NCBI RefSeq assembly: GCF_051020955.1
Contig: NC_135027.1
Span: 1,860,001 to 1,924,000 of the forward strand
DNA length: 64,000 bases
From: Megalopta genalis
Lineage: Eukaryota > Arthropoda > Insecta > Hymenoptera > Halictidae
Reading direction: 5' to 3'
Shown: piece by piece, positions 8,421-19,617 of the stretch
How the letters are laid out: every line of letters starts with the position of its first letter
Position numbering within the stretch: position 1 is the first letter of the stretch
Made by a program: the position numbers and the translations under genes
The notes under the pieces: generated by a model
What the model saw: only the letters and a program-made list of their open reading frames with translations
Told to the model about the DNA's origin: nothing
Database searches by the model: none

Positions 8421-10197
8421 CCGAATCTGCCCGACCTGCCCGACATGCTCGAATCTGCCCGAACCTGCCCGAATCTGCCGCTATCAGCCCCTATCTGCCC
8501 GAATTTGCCCATATCTGCCCGAATTTGCCCGACCTGCCCGAATCTGCCCGAATCTGCCCGACCTGCCCGAATCTGCCCGACATGCCCGAATCTGCCCGAC
8601 TTGCCCGAATCTGCCCGACCTGCCCGAATCTGCCCGACATGCCCGAATCTGCCCGACCTGCCCGACTTGCCCGAATCTGCCCGAATTTGCCCGACCTGCC
8701 CGAATCTGCCCGAATTTGCCCGACCTGCCCGACTTGCCCGAATCTGCCCGACATGCCCGAATCTGCCCGAATCTGCCCGAATCTGCCCGAATTTGAATTT
8801 CTCGGATTTAGCTGTTTTCTCGAATTTAGCTGTTTTCCCGAATCTGCCCGACCTGCCCGACATGCTCGAATCTGCCCGAACCTGCCCGAATCTGCCGCTA
8901 TCAGCCCCTATCTGCCCGAATTTGCCCATATCTGCCCGAATCTGCCCGACCTGCCCGACATGCTCGAATCTGCCCGACATGCCCGAATCTGCCGCTATCA
9001 GCCCCTATCTGCCCGAATTTGCCCATATCTGCCCGAATCTGCCCGACCTGCCCGAATCTGCCGCTATCAGCCCCTATCTGCCCGAATCTGCCCATATCTG
9101 CCCGAGTCTGACCGAATCTGCCCGACTTGCCCGAATCTGCCCGACCTGCCCGAATCTGCCCGACCTGCCCGACTTGCCCGAATCTGCCCGAATTTGCCCG
9201 ACCTGCCCGACTTGCCCGAATCTGCCCGACATGCCCGAATCTGCCCGAATCTGCCCGAATCTGCCCGAATTTGAATTTCTCGGATTTAGCTGTTTTCTCG
9301 AATTTAGCTGTTTTCCCGAATCTGCCCGACCTGCCCGACATGCTCGAATCTGCCCGAACCTGCCCGAATCTGCCGCTATCAGCCCCTATCTGCCCGAATT
9401 TGCCCATATCTGCCCGAATCTGCCCGACCTGCCCGACATGCTCGAATCTGCCCGACATGCCCGAATCTGCCGCTATCAGCCCCTATCTGCCCGAATTTGC
9501 CCATATCTGCCCGAATCTGCCCGACTTGCCCGAATCTGCCCGACCTGCCCGAATCTGCCCGAATCTGCCGCTATCAGCCTCTATCTGCCCGAATCTGCCC
9601 ATGTCTGCCCGAGTCTGACCGAATCTGCCCGAATCTGCCCGACTTGCCCGAATCTGCCCGACCTGCCCGAATCTGCCCGACATGCCCGAATCTGCCCGAC
9701 CTGCCCGACCTGCCCGAAACTGCCCGAATCTGCCCATATCTGCCCGACCTGCCCGAAACTGCCCGAATCTGCCCATATCTGCCCGAATTTGCCCGACCTG
9801 CCCGAATCTGCCCGACCTGCCCGACTTGCCCGAGTCTGACCGAATTTGCCCGACCTGCCCGACTTGCCCGAATCTGCCCGACCTGCCCGAATCTGCCCGA
9901 CATGCCCGAATCTGCCCGACCTGCCCGACCTGCCCGAATCTGCCCATATCTGCCCGACCTGCCCGACCTGCCCGAATCTGCCCGACATGCCCGAATCTGC
10001 CCGAATCTGCCCGAATCTGCCCGAATTCGAATTTCTCGGATTTAGCTGTTTTCTCGAATTTAGCTGTTTTCCCGAATCTGCCCGACCTGCCCGACATGCT
10101 CGAATCTGCCCGAACCTGCCCGAATCTGCCGCTATCAGCCCCTATCTGCCCGAATTTGCCCATATCTGCCCGAATCTGCCCGACCTGCCCGACATGC
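8032..10197 (+). repeat. 2.2-kb segmental duplication, copy 1
   Basis: This segment is matched almost base for base by about 11667-13831 (offset 3635, dropping to 3634 after a one-base C deletion at about 12764). Both copies carry the rare GAATTC variant (10023 and 13657). Copy 1 diverges after CCCGACATG near 10197, where it continues with CTCGAA while copy 2 continues with CCCGAAACTG. Confidence 0.85.
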
Positions 10198-11256
10198 TCG
10201 AATCTGCCCGACATGCCCGAATCTGCCGCTATCAGCCCCTATCTGCCCGAATTTGCCCATATCTGCCCGAATCTGCCCGACTTGCCGAATCTGCCCGACC
10301 TGCCCGAATCTGCCCGAATCTGCCGCTATCAGCCCCTATCTGCCCGAATCTGCCCATGTCTGCCCGAGTCTGACCGAATCTGCCCGAATCTGCCCGACAT
10401 GCCCGAATCTGCCCGACCTGCCCGACCTGCCCGAAACTGCCCGAATCTGCCCATATCTGCCCGACCTGCCCGAAACTGCCCGAATCTGCCCATATCTGCC
10501 CGAATTTGCCCGACCTGCCCGAATCTGCCCGACCTGCCCGACTTGCCCGAGTCTGACCGAATTTGCCCGACCTGCCCGACTTGCCCGAATCTGCCCGACC
10601 TGCCCGAATCTGCCCGACTTGCCCGAATCTGCCCGACCTGCCCGAATCTGCCCGACATGCCCGAATCTGCCCGACCTGCCCGACATGCTCGAATCTGCTC
10701 GAACCTGCCCGAATCTGCCGCTATCAGCCCCTATCTGCCCGAATTTGCCCATATCTGCCCGAATCTGCCCGACCTGCCCGAATCTGCCCGAATCTGCCGC
10801 TATCAGCCCCTATCTGCCCGAATCTGCCCATGTCTGCCCGAGTCTGACCGAATCTGCCCGAATCTGCCCGACTTGCCCGAATCTGCCCGACCTGCCCGAA
10901 TCTGCCCGACATGCCCGAATCTGCCCGACCTGCCCGACCTGCCCGAAACTGCCCGAATCTGCCCATATCTGCCCGACCTGCCCGAAACTGCCCGAATCTG
11001 CCCATATCTGCCCGAATTTGCCCGACCTGCCCGAATCTGCCCGACCTGCCCGACTTGCCCGAGTCTGACCGAATTTGCCCGACCTGCCCGACTTGCCCGA
11101 ATCTGCCCGACCTGCCCGAATCTGCCCGACTTGCCCGAATCTGCCCGACCTGCCCGAATCTGCCCGACATGCCCGAATCTGCCCGACCTGCCCGACCTGC
11201 CCGAAACTGCCCGAATCTGCCCGACATGCCCGAATCTACCCGAATCTGCCCGAATT
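8421..11256 (-). repeat. 9/10-bp array, C-rich strand on top, with short 18-bp spacers
   Basis: The top strand reads TCTGCCCGAA with nine-base words ACCTGCCCG, ACTTGCCCG and ACATGCCCG, so the G-rich strand is now the bottom one. Short constant spacers (AATTTCTCGGATTTAGCTG through GCTGTTTTCCC, about 45 bases) occur near 8791, 9270 and 10029. The marker CCGCTATCAGCCCCTATCTG occurs repeatedly. A compound word of about 39 bases containing GAAACTGCCCG is doubled near 9710-9790, 10430-10500 and 10940-11015. One CCC-to-CC deletion lies near 10285. Confidence 0.95.
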
Positions 11257-12054
11257 TGAATTTCTCGGATTTAGCTGTTTTCTTGGATTTAGCTGATTTC
11301 TCGGATTTAGCTGTTTTTCCGATTTTAGCTGATTTCTCGGATTTAGCTGTTTTCTTGAATTTAGCTGTTTTCTAGGATTTAGCTGATTTCTTGGATTTAG
11401 CTGATTTCTCGGATTTAGCTGATTTCTTGGGATTTAGCTGATTTTTCAGATTTAGCTGATTTCTCGGATTTAGCTGTTTTCTTGGATTTAGCTGATTTTT
11501 CAGATTTAGCTGTTTTCTTGGATTTAGCTGTTTTTTCAGATTTAGCTGTTTTCTTGGATTTAGCTGTTTTCTTTGATTTAGCTGATTTTTCAGATTTAGC
11601 TGATTTCTCGGATTTAGCTGATTTCTCGAATTTAGCTGATTTCTCGGATTTAGCTGTTTTCTTGGATTTAGCTGATTTCTCGGATTTAGCTGTTTTTCCG
11701 ATTTTAGCTGATTTCTCGGATTAGCTGTTTTCTTGGATTTAGCTGTTTTCTAGGATTTAGCTGATTTCTTGGATTTAGCTGATTTTCAGATTTAGCTGAT
11801 TTCTCGGATTTAGCTGTTTTCTTGGATTTAGCTGATTTCTTGGATTTAGCTGTTTTCTAGGATTTAGCTGATTTCTTGGATTTAGCTGATTTTTCAGATT
11901 TAACTGATTTCTCGGATTTAGCTGATTTCTTGGATTTAGCTGATTTTTCAGATTTAGCTGATTTCTCGGATTTAGCTGTTTTCTTGGATTTAGCTGTTTT
12001 CTTGGATTTAGCCGATTTCTTGGATTTAGCTGTTTTCTTGGATTTAGCTGTTTT
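11257..12054 (+). repeat. 18-bp satellite block 2
   Basis: About 800 bases of 18-bp units. Units ending CTAGGATTTAG break the otherwise open top-strand frame. Several length-altering slips are visible: an extra G near 11429 (TTGGGATTTAG), a lost T near 11728 (CGGATTAGCTG) and a lost T near 11783 (GATTTTCAG). Its right half repeats block 1 and belongs to the 11667-13831 duplication. Confidence 0.95.
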
Positions 12055-13831
12055 CCCGAATCTGCCCGACCTGCCCGACATGCTCGAATCTGCCCGAACC
12101 TGCCCGAATCTGCCGCTATCAGCCCCTATCTGCCCGAATTTGCCCATATCTGCCCGAATTTGCCCGACCTGCCCGAATCTGCCCGAATCTGCCCGACCTG
12201 CCCGAATCTGCCCGACATGCCCGAATCTGCCCGACTTGCCCGAATCTGCCCGACCTGCCCGAATCTGCCCGACATGCCCGAATCTGCCCGACCTGCCCGA
12301 CTTGCCCGAATCTGCCCGAATTTGCCCGACCTGCCCGAATCTGCCCGAATTTGCCCGACCTGCCCGACTTGCCCGAATCTGCCCGACATGCCCGAATCTG
12401 CCCGAATCTGCCCGAATCTGCCCGAATTTGAATTTCTCGGATTTAGCTGTTTTCTCGAATTTAGCTGTTTTCCCGAATCTGCCCGACCTGCCCGACATGC
12501 TCGAATCTGCCCGAACCTGCCCGAATCTGCCGCTATCAGCCCCTATCTGCCCGAATTTGCCCATATCTGCCCGAATCTGCCCGACCTGCCCGACATGCTC
12601 GAATCTGCCCGACATGCCCGAATCTGCCGCTATCAGCCCCTATCTGCCCGAATTTGCCCATATCTGCCCGAATCTGCCCGACCTGCCCGAATCTGCCGCT
12701 ATCAGCCCCTATCTGCCCGAATCTGCCCATATCTGCCCGAGTCTGACCGAATCTGCCCGACTTGCCGAATCTGCCCGACCTGCCCGAATCTGCCCGACCT
12801 GCCCGACTTGCCCGAATCTGCCCGAATTTGCCCGACCTGCCCGACTTGCCCGAATCTGCCCGACATGCCCGAATCTGCCCGAATCTGCCCGAATCTGCCC
12901 GAATTTGAATTTCTCGGATTTAGCTGTTTTCTCGAATTTAGCTGTTTTCCCGAATCTGCCCGACCTGCCCGACATGCTCGAATCTGCCCGAACCTGCCCG
13001 AATCTGCCGCTATCAGCCCCTATCTGCCCGAATTTGCCCATATCTGCCCGAATCTGCCCGACCTGCCCGACATGCTCGAATCTGCCCGACATGCCCGAAT
13101 CTGCCGCTATCAGCCCCTATCTGCCCGAATTTGCCCATATCTGCCCGAATCTGCCCGACTTGCCCGAATCTGCCCGACCTGCCCGAATCTGCCCGAATCT
13201 GCCGCTATCAGCCTCTATCTGCCCGAATCTGCCCATGTCTGCCCGAGTCTGACCGAATCTGCCCGAATCTGCCCGACTTGCCCGAATCTGCCCGACCTGC
13301 CCGAATCTGCCCGACATGCCCGAATCTGCCCGACCTGCCCGACCTGCCCGAAACTGCCCGAATCTGCCCATATCTGCCCGACCTGCCCGAAACTGCCCGA
13401 ATCTGCCCATATCTGCCCGAATTTGCCCGACCTGCCCGAATCTGCCCGACCTGCCCGACTTGCCCGAGTCTGACCGAATTTGCCCGACCTGCCCGACTTG
13501 CCCGAATCTGCCCGACCTGCCCGAATCTGCCCGACATGCCCGAATCTGCCCGACCTGCCCGACCTGCCCGAATCTGCCCATATCTGCCCGACCTGCCCGA
13601 CCTGCCCGAATCTGCCCGACATGCCCGAATCTGCCCGAATCTGCCCGAATCTGCCCGAATTCGAATTTCTCGGATTTAGCTGTTTTCTCGAATTTAGCTG
13701 TTTTCCCGAATCTGCCCGACCTGCCCGACATGCTCGAATCTGCCCGAACCTGCCCGAATCTGCCGCTATCAGCCCCTATCTGCCCGAATTTGCCCATATC
13801 TGCCCGAATCTGCCCGACCTGCCCGACATGC
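11667..13831 (+). repeat. 2.2-kb segmental duplication, copy 2
   Basis: Direct copy of 8032-10197. The run of 18-bp variants, the spacers and the C-rich word order all match, including the AACTG (TTTAACTG) unit near 11902 that corresponds to 8268. Part of this copy is in turn shared with the 8-kb unit that recurs at 20.2 kb. Confidence 0.85.
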
Positions 13832-14405
13832 CCGAAACTGCCCGAATCTGCCCATATCTGCCCGACCTGCCCGAAACTGCCCGAATCTGCCCATATCTGC
13901 CCGAATTTGCCCGACCTGCCCGAATCTGCCCGACCTGCCCGACTTGCCCGAGTCTGACCGAATTTGCCCGACCTGCCCGACTTGCCCGAATCTGCCCGAC
14001 CTGCCCGAATCTGCCCGACTTGCCCGAATCTGCCCGACCTGCCCGAATCTGCCCGACATGCCCGAATCTGCCCGACCTGCCCGACCTGCCCGAAACTGCC
14101 CGAATCTGCCCATATCTGCCCGACCTGCCCGAAACTGCCCGAATCTGCCCATATCTGCCCGAATTTGCCCGACCTGCCCGAATCTGCCCGACCTGCCCGA
14201 CTTGCCCGAGTCTGACCGAATTTGCCCGACCTGCCCGACTTGCCCGAATCTGCCCGACCTGCCCGAATCTGCCCGACTTGCCCGAATCTGCCCGACCTGC
14301 CCGAATCTGCCCGACATGCCCGAATCTGCCCGACCTGCCCGACCTGCCCGAAACTGCCCGAATCTGCCCGACATGCCCGAATCTGCCCGAATCTGCCCGA
14401 ATTTG
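12055..14405 (-). repeat. 9/10-bp array, C-rich top, second stretch
   Basis: TCTGCCCGAA array with short 18-bp spacers near 12428, 12906 and 13663. The last of these carries the GAATTC variant at 13657-13662. The GAAACTGCCCG compound word recurs near 13340, 13830 and 14090. A single CCC-to-CC loss near 12764 is absent from the matching sequence at 9129 and 20790. Confidence 0.95.
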
Positions 14406-14520
14406 AATTTCTCGGATTTAGCTGTTTTCTTGGATTTAGCTGATTTCTCGGATTTAGCTGTTTTTCCGATTTTAGCTGATTTCTCGGATTTAGCTGTTTT
14501 CTTGAATTTAGCTGTTTTCC
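14406..14520 (+). repeat. Short 18-bp block
   Basis: About six 18-bp units, including the TTTTTCCGATTTTAGCTG variant near 14461. The block enters through GAATTTCTCGG and leaves through GCTGTTTTCCC. It is copied at 22431-22544. Confidence 0.93.
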
Positions 14521-14730
14521 CGAATCTGCCCGACCTGCCCGACATGCTCGAATCTGCCCGAACCTGCCCGAATCTGCCGCTATCAGCCCCTATCTGCCCG
14601 ACCTGCCCGACTTGCCCGAATCTGCCCGAATCTGCTCGACATGCCCGAATCTGCCCGACCTGCCCGACTTGCCCGAATCTGCCCGAATCTGCCCGAATCT
14701 GCCCGAATCTGCCCGAATCTGCCCGAATTT
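14521..14730 (-). repeat. 210-bp C-rich linker
   Basis: A short stretch of the 9/10-bp family between two 18-bp blocks. It begins with the constant exit series (ACCTGCCCGACATGCTCG, then CCGCTATCAGCCCC) and carries ATCTGCTCGACATG near 14632. It is matched at 22545-22756. Confidence 0.93.
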
Positions 14731-15366
14731 GAATTTCTCGGATTTAGCTGTTTTCTTGGATTTAGCTGATTTCTCGGATTTAGCTGTTTTTCCGATTTTA
14801 GCTGATTTCTCGGATTTAGCTGTTTTCTCGGATTTAGCTGTTTTCTAGGATTTAGCTGATTTCTTGGATTTAGCTGATTTTTCAGATTTAGCTGATTTCT
14901 CGGATTTAGCTGTTTTCTTGGATTTAGCTGATTTCTTGGATTTAGCTGTTTTCCTGGATTTAGCTGATTTCTCGGATTTAGCTGATTTTTCAGATTTAGC
15001 TGTTTTCTTGGATTTAGCTGTTTTTTCAGATTTAGCTGTTTTCTTGGATTTAGCTGATTTCTTGGATTTAGCTGATTTTTCAGATTTAGCTGATTTCTCG
15101 GATTTAGCTGATTTCTTGGATTTAGCTGATTTCTCGGATTTAGCTGATTTCTTGGATTTAGCTGTTTTCTTGGATTTAGCTGATTTCTTGGATTTAGCTG
15201 ATTTCTCGGATTTAGCTGTTTTCTTGGATTTAGCTGATTTTTCAGATTTAGCTGTTTTCCCGGATTTATCTGATTTCTAGGATTTAGCTGTGTTCTTGGA
15301 TTTAGCTGATTTCTCGGATTTTGCTGATTTCTTGGTTTTAGCTGTTTTCTCGAATTTAGCTGTTTT
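14731..15366 (+). repeat. 18-bp satellite block with full exit module
   Basis: About 35 units. It ends in a constant exit module recognised by TTTATCTGATTTCTAGG, then GCTGTGTTCTTGG, then GATTTTGCTG and CTTGGTTTTAGCTG (about 15265-15366). The 8-kb partner block at 22757-23609 carries about 216 extra bases in its middle and has the same ends. Confidence 0.94.
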
Positions 15367-17300
15367 CCCGAATCTGCCCGACCTGCCCGACATGCTCGAA
15401 TCTGCCCGAACCTGCCCGAATCTGCCGCTATCAGCCCCTATCTGCCCGAATTTGCCCATATCTGCCCGAATCTGCCCGACCTGCCCGAATCTGCCGCTAT
15501 CAGCCCCTATCTGCCCGAATCTGCCCATATCTGCCCGAGTCTGACCGAATCTGCCCGACTTGCCCGAATCTGCCCGACCTGCCCGAATCTGCCCGACATG
15601 CCCGAATCTGCCCGACCTGCCCGACCTGTCCGAATCTGCCCATATCTGCCCGACCTGCCCGACCTGCCCGAAACTGCCCGAATCTGCCCATATCTGCCCG
15701 AATCTGCCCGAATCTGCCCGAATCTGCCCGAATTTGCCCGACCTGCCCGAATCTGCCCGACCTGCCCGACTTGCCCGACTCTGCCCGAATTTGCCCGACC
15801 TGCCCGACTTGCCCGAATCTGCCCGACATGCCCGAATCTGCCCGAATCTGCCCGAATCTGCCCGAATTTGAATTTCTCGGATCAAGCTGTTTTCTCGAAT
15901 TTAGCTGTTTTCCCGAATCTGCCCGACCTGCCCGACATGCTCGAATCTGCCCGAACCTGCCCGAATCTGCCGCTATCAGCCCCTATCTGCCCGAATTTGC
16001 CCATATCTGCCCGAATCTGCCCGACCTGCCCGACATGCTCGAATCTGCCCGACATGCCCGAATCTGCCGCTATCAGCCCCTATCTGCCCGAATTTGCCCA
16101 TATCTGCCCGAATCTGCCCGACTTGCCCGAATCTGCCCGACCTGCCCGAATCTGCCCGAATCTGCCGCTATCAGCCCCTATCTGCCCGAATCTGCCCATG
16201 TCTGCCCGAGTCTGACCGAATTTGCCCGACCTGCCCGACTTGCCCGAATCTGCCCGACCTGCCCGAATCTGCCCGACATGCCCGAATCTGCCCGAATTTG
16301 CCCGACCTGCCCGAATCTGCCCGACCTGCCCGACTTGCCCGAATCTGCCCGAATTTGCCCGACCTGCCCGACTTGCCCAAATCTGCCCGACATGCCCGAA
16401 TCTGCCCGAATCTGCCCGAATCTGCCCGAATTTGAATTTCTCGGATTTAGCTGTTTTCTCGAATTTAGCTGTTTTCCCGAATCTGCCCGACCTGCCCGAC
16501 ATGCTCGAATCTGCCCGAACCTGCCCGAATCTGCCGCTATCAGCCCCTATCTGCCTGAATTTGCCCATATCTGCCCGAATCTGCCCGACCTGCCCGACAT
16601 GCTCGAATCTGCCCGACATGCCCGAATCTGCCGCTATCAGCCCCTATCTGCCCGAATTTGCCCATATCTGCCCGAATCTGCCCGACTTGCCCGAATCTGC
16701 CCGACCTGCCCGAATCTGCCCGAATCTGCCGCTATCAGCCCCTATCTGCCCGAATCTGCCCATGTCTGCCCGAGTCTGACCGAATCTGCCCGAATCTGCC
16801 CGACTTGCCCGAATCTGCCCGACCTGCCCGAATTTGCCCGACCTGCCCGAATCTGCCCGACCTGCCCGACTTGCCCGAGTCTGACCGAATTTGCCCGACC
16901 TGCCCGACTTGCCCGAATCTGCCCGACCTGCCCGAATCTGCCCGACATGCCCGAATCTGCCCGACCTGCCCGACCTGCCCGAATCTGCCCATATCTGCCC
17001 GACCTGCCCGACCTGCCCGAAACTGCCCGAATCTGCCCGACATGCCCGAATCTGCCCGAATCTGCCCGAATTTGAATTTCTCGGATTTAGCTGTTTTCTT
17101 GAATTTAGCTGTTTTCCCGAATCTGCCCGACCTGCCCGACATGCTCGAATCTGCCCGAACCTGCCCGAATCTGCCGCTATCAGCCCCTATCTGCCCGAAT
17201 CTGCCCATATCTGCCCGAGTCTGACCGAATCTGCCCGAATCTGCCCGACTTGCCCGAATCTGCCCGACATGCCCGAATCTGCCCGAATCTGCCCGAATTT
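15367..17300 (-). repeat. 9/10-bp array, C-rich top, third stretch
   Basis: TCTGCCCGAA array with spacers near 15869, 16433 and 17073. The first spacer carries GGATCAAGCTG in place of GGATTTAGCTG (15880-15890). The only other occurrence is at about 24121, in the partner copy. The part from about 16.8 to 17.2 kb is missing from the second 8-kb copy. Confidence 0.95.
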
Positions 17301-17919
17301 GAATTTCTCGGATTTAGCTGATTTCTTGGATTTAGCTGTTTTCCTGGATTTAGCTGATTTCTTGGATTTAGCTGATTTTTCAGATTTAGCTGTTTTCTTG
17401 GATTTAGCTGATTCCTTGGATTTAGCTGTTTTCTTGGATTTAGCTGATTCCTTGGATTTAGCTGATTTCTCGGATTTAGCTGTTTTCTTGGATTTAGCTG
17501 TTTTCTAGGATTTAGCTGATTTCTTGGATTTAGCTGATTTTTCAGATTTAGCTGATTCCTTGGATTTAGCTGATTTTTCAGATTTAGCTGATTTCTCGGA
17601 TTTAGCTGTTTTCTTGGATTTAGCTGATTTCTTGGATTTAGCTGATTTCTCGGATTTAGCTGATTTCTTGGATTTAGCTGATTTTTCAGATTTAGCTGAT
17701 TTCTCGGATTTAGCTGTTTTCTTGGATTTAGCTGATTTCTTGGATTTAGCTGATTTCTCGGATTTAGCTGTTTTCTTGGATTTAGCTGATTTCTCAGATT
17801 TAGCTGATTTCTCGGATTTATCTGATTTCTAGGATTTAGCTGTGTTCTTGGATTTAGCTGATTTCTCGGATTTTGCTGATTTCTTGGTTTTAGCTGTTTT
17901 CTCGAATTTAGCTGTTTTC
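17301..17919 (+). repeat. 18-bp satellite block with exit module
   Basis: About 34 units, including GATTCCTTG variants (near 17411, 17446 and 17551), the CTAGG unit near 17506 and the constant exit module from about 17818. It is copied at 25040-25657. Confidence 0.94.
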
Positions 17920-19017
17920 CCGAATCTGCCCGACCTGCCCGACATGCTCGAATCTGCCCGAACCTGCCCGAATCTGCCGCTATCAGCCCCTATCTGCCCG
18001 AATTTGCCCGAATCTGCCCGACCTGCCCGAATCTGCCCGACATGCCCGAATCTGCCCGACCTGCCCGACTTGCCCGAATCTGCCCGAATTTGCCCGACCT
18101 GCCCGAATCTGCCCGACCTGCCCGACTTGCCGGAATCTGCCCGAATTTGCCCGACCTGCCCGACTTGCCCGAATCTGCCCGACCTGCCCGACTTGCCCGA
18201 ATCTGCCCGAATTTGCCCGACCTGCCCGAATCTGCCCGACCTGCCCGAATCTGCCCGACCTGCCCGACTTGCCCGAATCTGCCCGAATTTGCCCGACCTG
18301 CCCGACTTGCCCGAATCTGCCCGACATGCCCGAATCTGCCCGAATTTGAATTTCTCGGATTTAGCTGTTTTCTCGAATTTAGCTGTTTTCCCGAATCTGC
18401 CCGACCTGCCCGACATGCTCGAATCTGCCCGAACCTGCCCGAATCTGCCGCTATCAGCCCCTATCTGCCCGAATCTGCCCATATCTGCCCGAGTCTGACC
18501 GAATCTGCCCGAATCTGCCCGACTTGCCCGTATCTGCCCGACATGCCCGAATCTGCCCGACCTGCCCGACCTGCCCGAATCTGCCCATATCTGCCCGACC
18601 TGCCCGACCTGCCCGAAACTGCCCGAATCTGCCCGACATGCCCGAATCTGCCCGAATCTGCCGGAATTTGAATTTCTCGGATTTAGCTGTTTTCTCGAAT
18701 TTAGCTGTTTTCCCGAATCTGCCCGACCTGCCCGACATGCTCGAATCTGCCCGAACCTGCCCGAATCTGCCCAAATCTGCCCGAGTCTGACCGAATCTGC
18801 CCGAATCTGCCCGACTTGCCCGAATCTGCCCGACCTGCCCGAATCTGCCCGACATGCCCGAATCTGCCCGACTTGCCCGAATCTGCCCGACTTGCCCGAA
18901 TCTGCCCGAATTTGCCCGACCTGCCCGACTTGCCCGAATCTGCCCGACCTGCCCGACTTGCCCGACTTGCCCGAATCTGCCCGACATGCCCGAATCTGCC
19001 CGAATCTGCCCGAATTT
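17920..19017 (-). repeat. 9/10-bp array, C-rich top, with 38-bp compound
   Basis: Spacers lie near 18347 and 18669. Between 18040 and 18320 the words repeat in the order ACCTGCCCG, ACTTGCCCG, AATCTGCCCG, AATTTGCCCG, which makes a 38-base secondary period. A CTTGCCGGAATC variant near 18128 recurs in every later copy of this stretch. Confidence 0.94.
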
Positions 19018-19617
19018 GAATTTCTCGGATTTAGCTGATTTCTTGGATTTAGCTGTTTTCCTGGATTTAGCTGATTTCTTGGATTTAGCTGATTTTTCAG
19101 ATTTAGCTGTTTTCTTGGATTTAGCTGATTCCTTGGATTTAGCTGTTTTCTTGGATTTAGCTGATTCCTTGGATTTAGCTGATTTCTCGGATTTAGCTGT
19201 TTTCTAGGATTTAGCTGATTTCTTGGATTTAGCTGATTTTTCAGATTTAGCTGATTTCTTGGATTTAGCTGATTTTTCAGATTTAGCTGATTTCTCGGAT
19301 TTAGCTGTTTTCTTGGATTTAGCTGATTTCTTGGATTTAGCTGATTTCTCGGACTTAGCTGATTTCTTGGATTTAGCTGATTTTTCAGATTTAGCTGATT
19401 TCTCGGATTTAGCTGTTTTCTTGGATTTAGCTGATTTCTTGGATTTAGCTGATTTCTCGGATTTAGCTGTTTTCTTGGATTTAGCTGATTTCTCAGATTT
19501 AGCTGATTTCTCGGATTTATCTGATTTCTAGGATTTAGCTGTGTTCTTGGATTTAGCTGATTTCTCGGATTTTGCTGATTTCTTGGTTTTAGCTGTTTTC
19601 TCGAATTTAGCTGTTTT
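19018..19617 (+). repeat. 18-bp satellite block with exit module
   Basis: Same architecture as 17301-17919, but one unit shorter before the CTAGG unit near 19205. It carries a GGACTTAGCTG variant near 19351 that is shared with 27109. The exit module starts near 19517. It is copied at 26757-27374, which has one more 18-bp unit. Confidence 0.94.

Noticed and set aside
8241..8460. DLADFS-type six-residue repeat protein on the top strand
   Set aside because: Eighteen is divisible by three, so an 18-bp satellite must give a six-residue period. Frames are interrupted by CTAGG units at fixed array positions and run without change into the unrelated 9/10-bp repeat.
8421..11256. Possible CRISPR array (short repeated motifs at near-regular spacing)
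   Set aside because: There are no unique spacers. Both the repeated part and the parts between are drawn from the same few words, unit length is 9-10 bases, and there are no cas-like genes.
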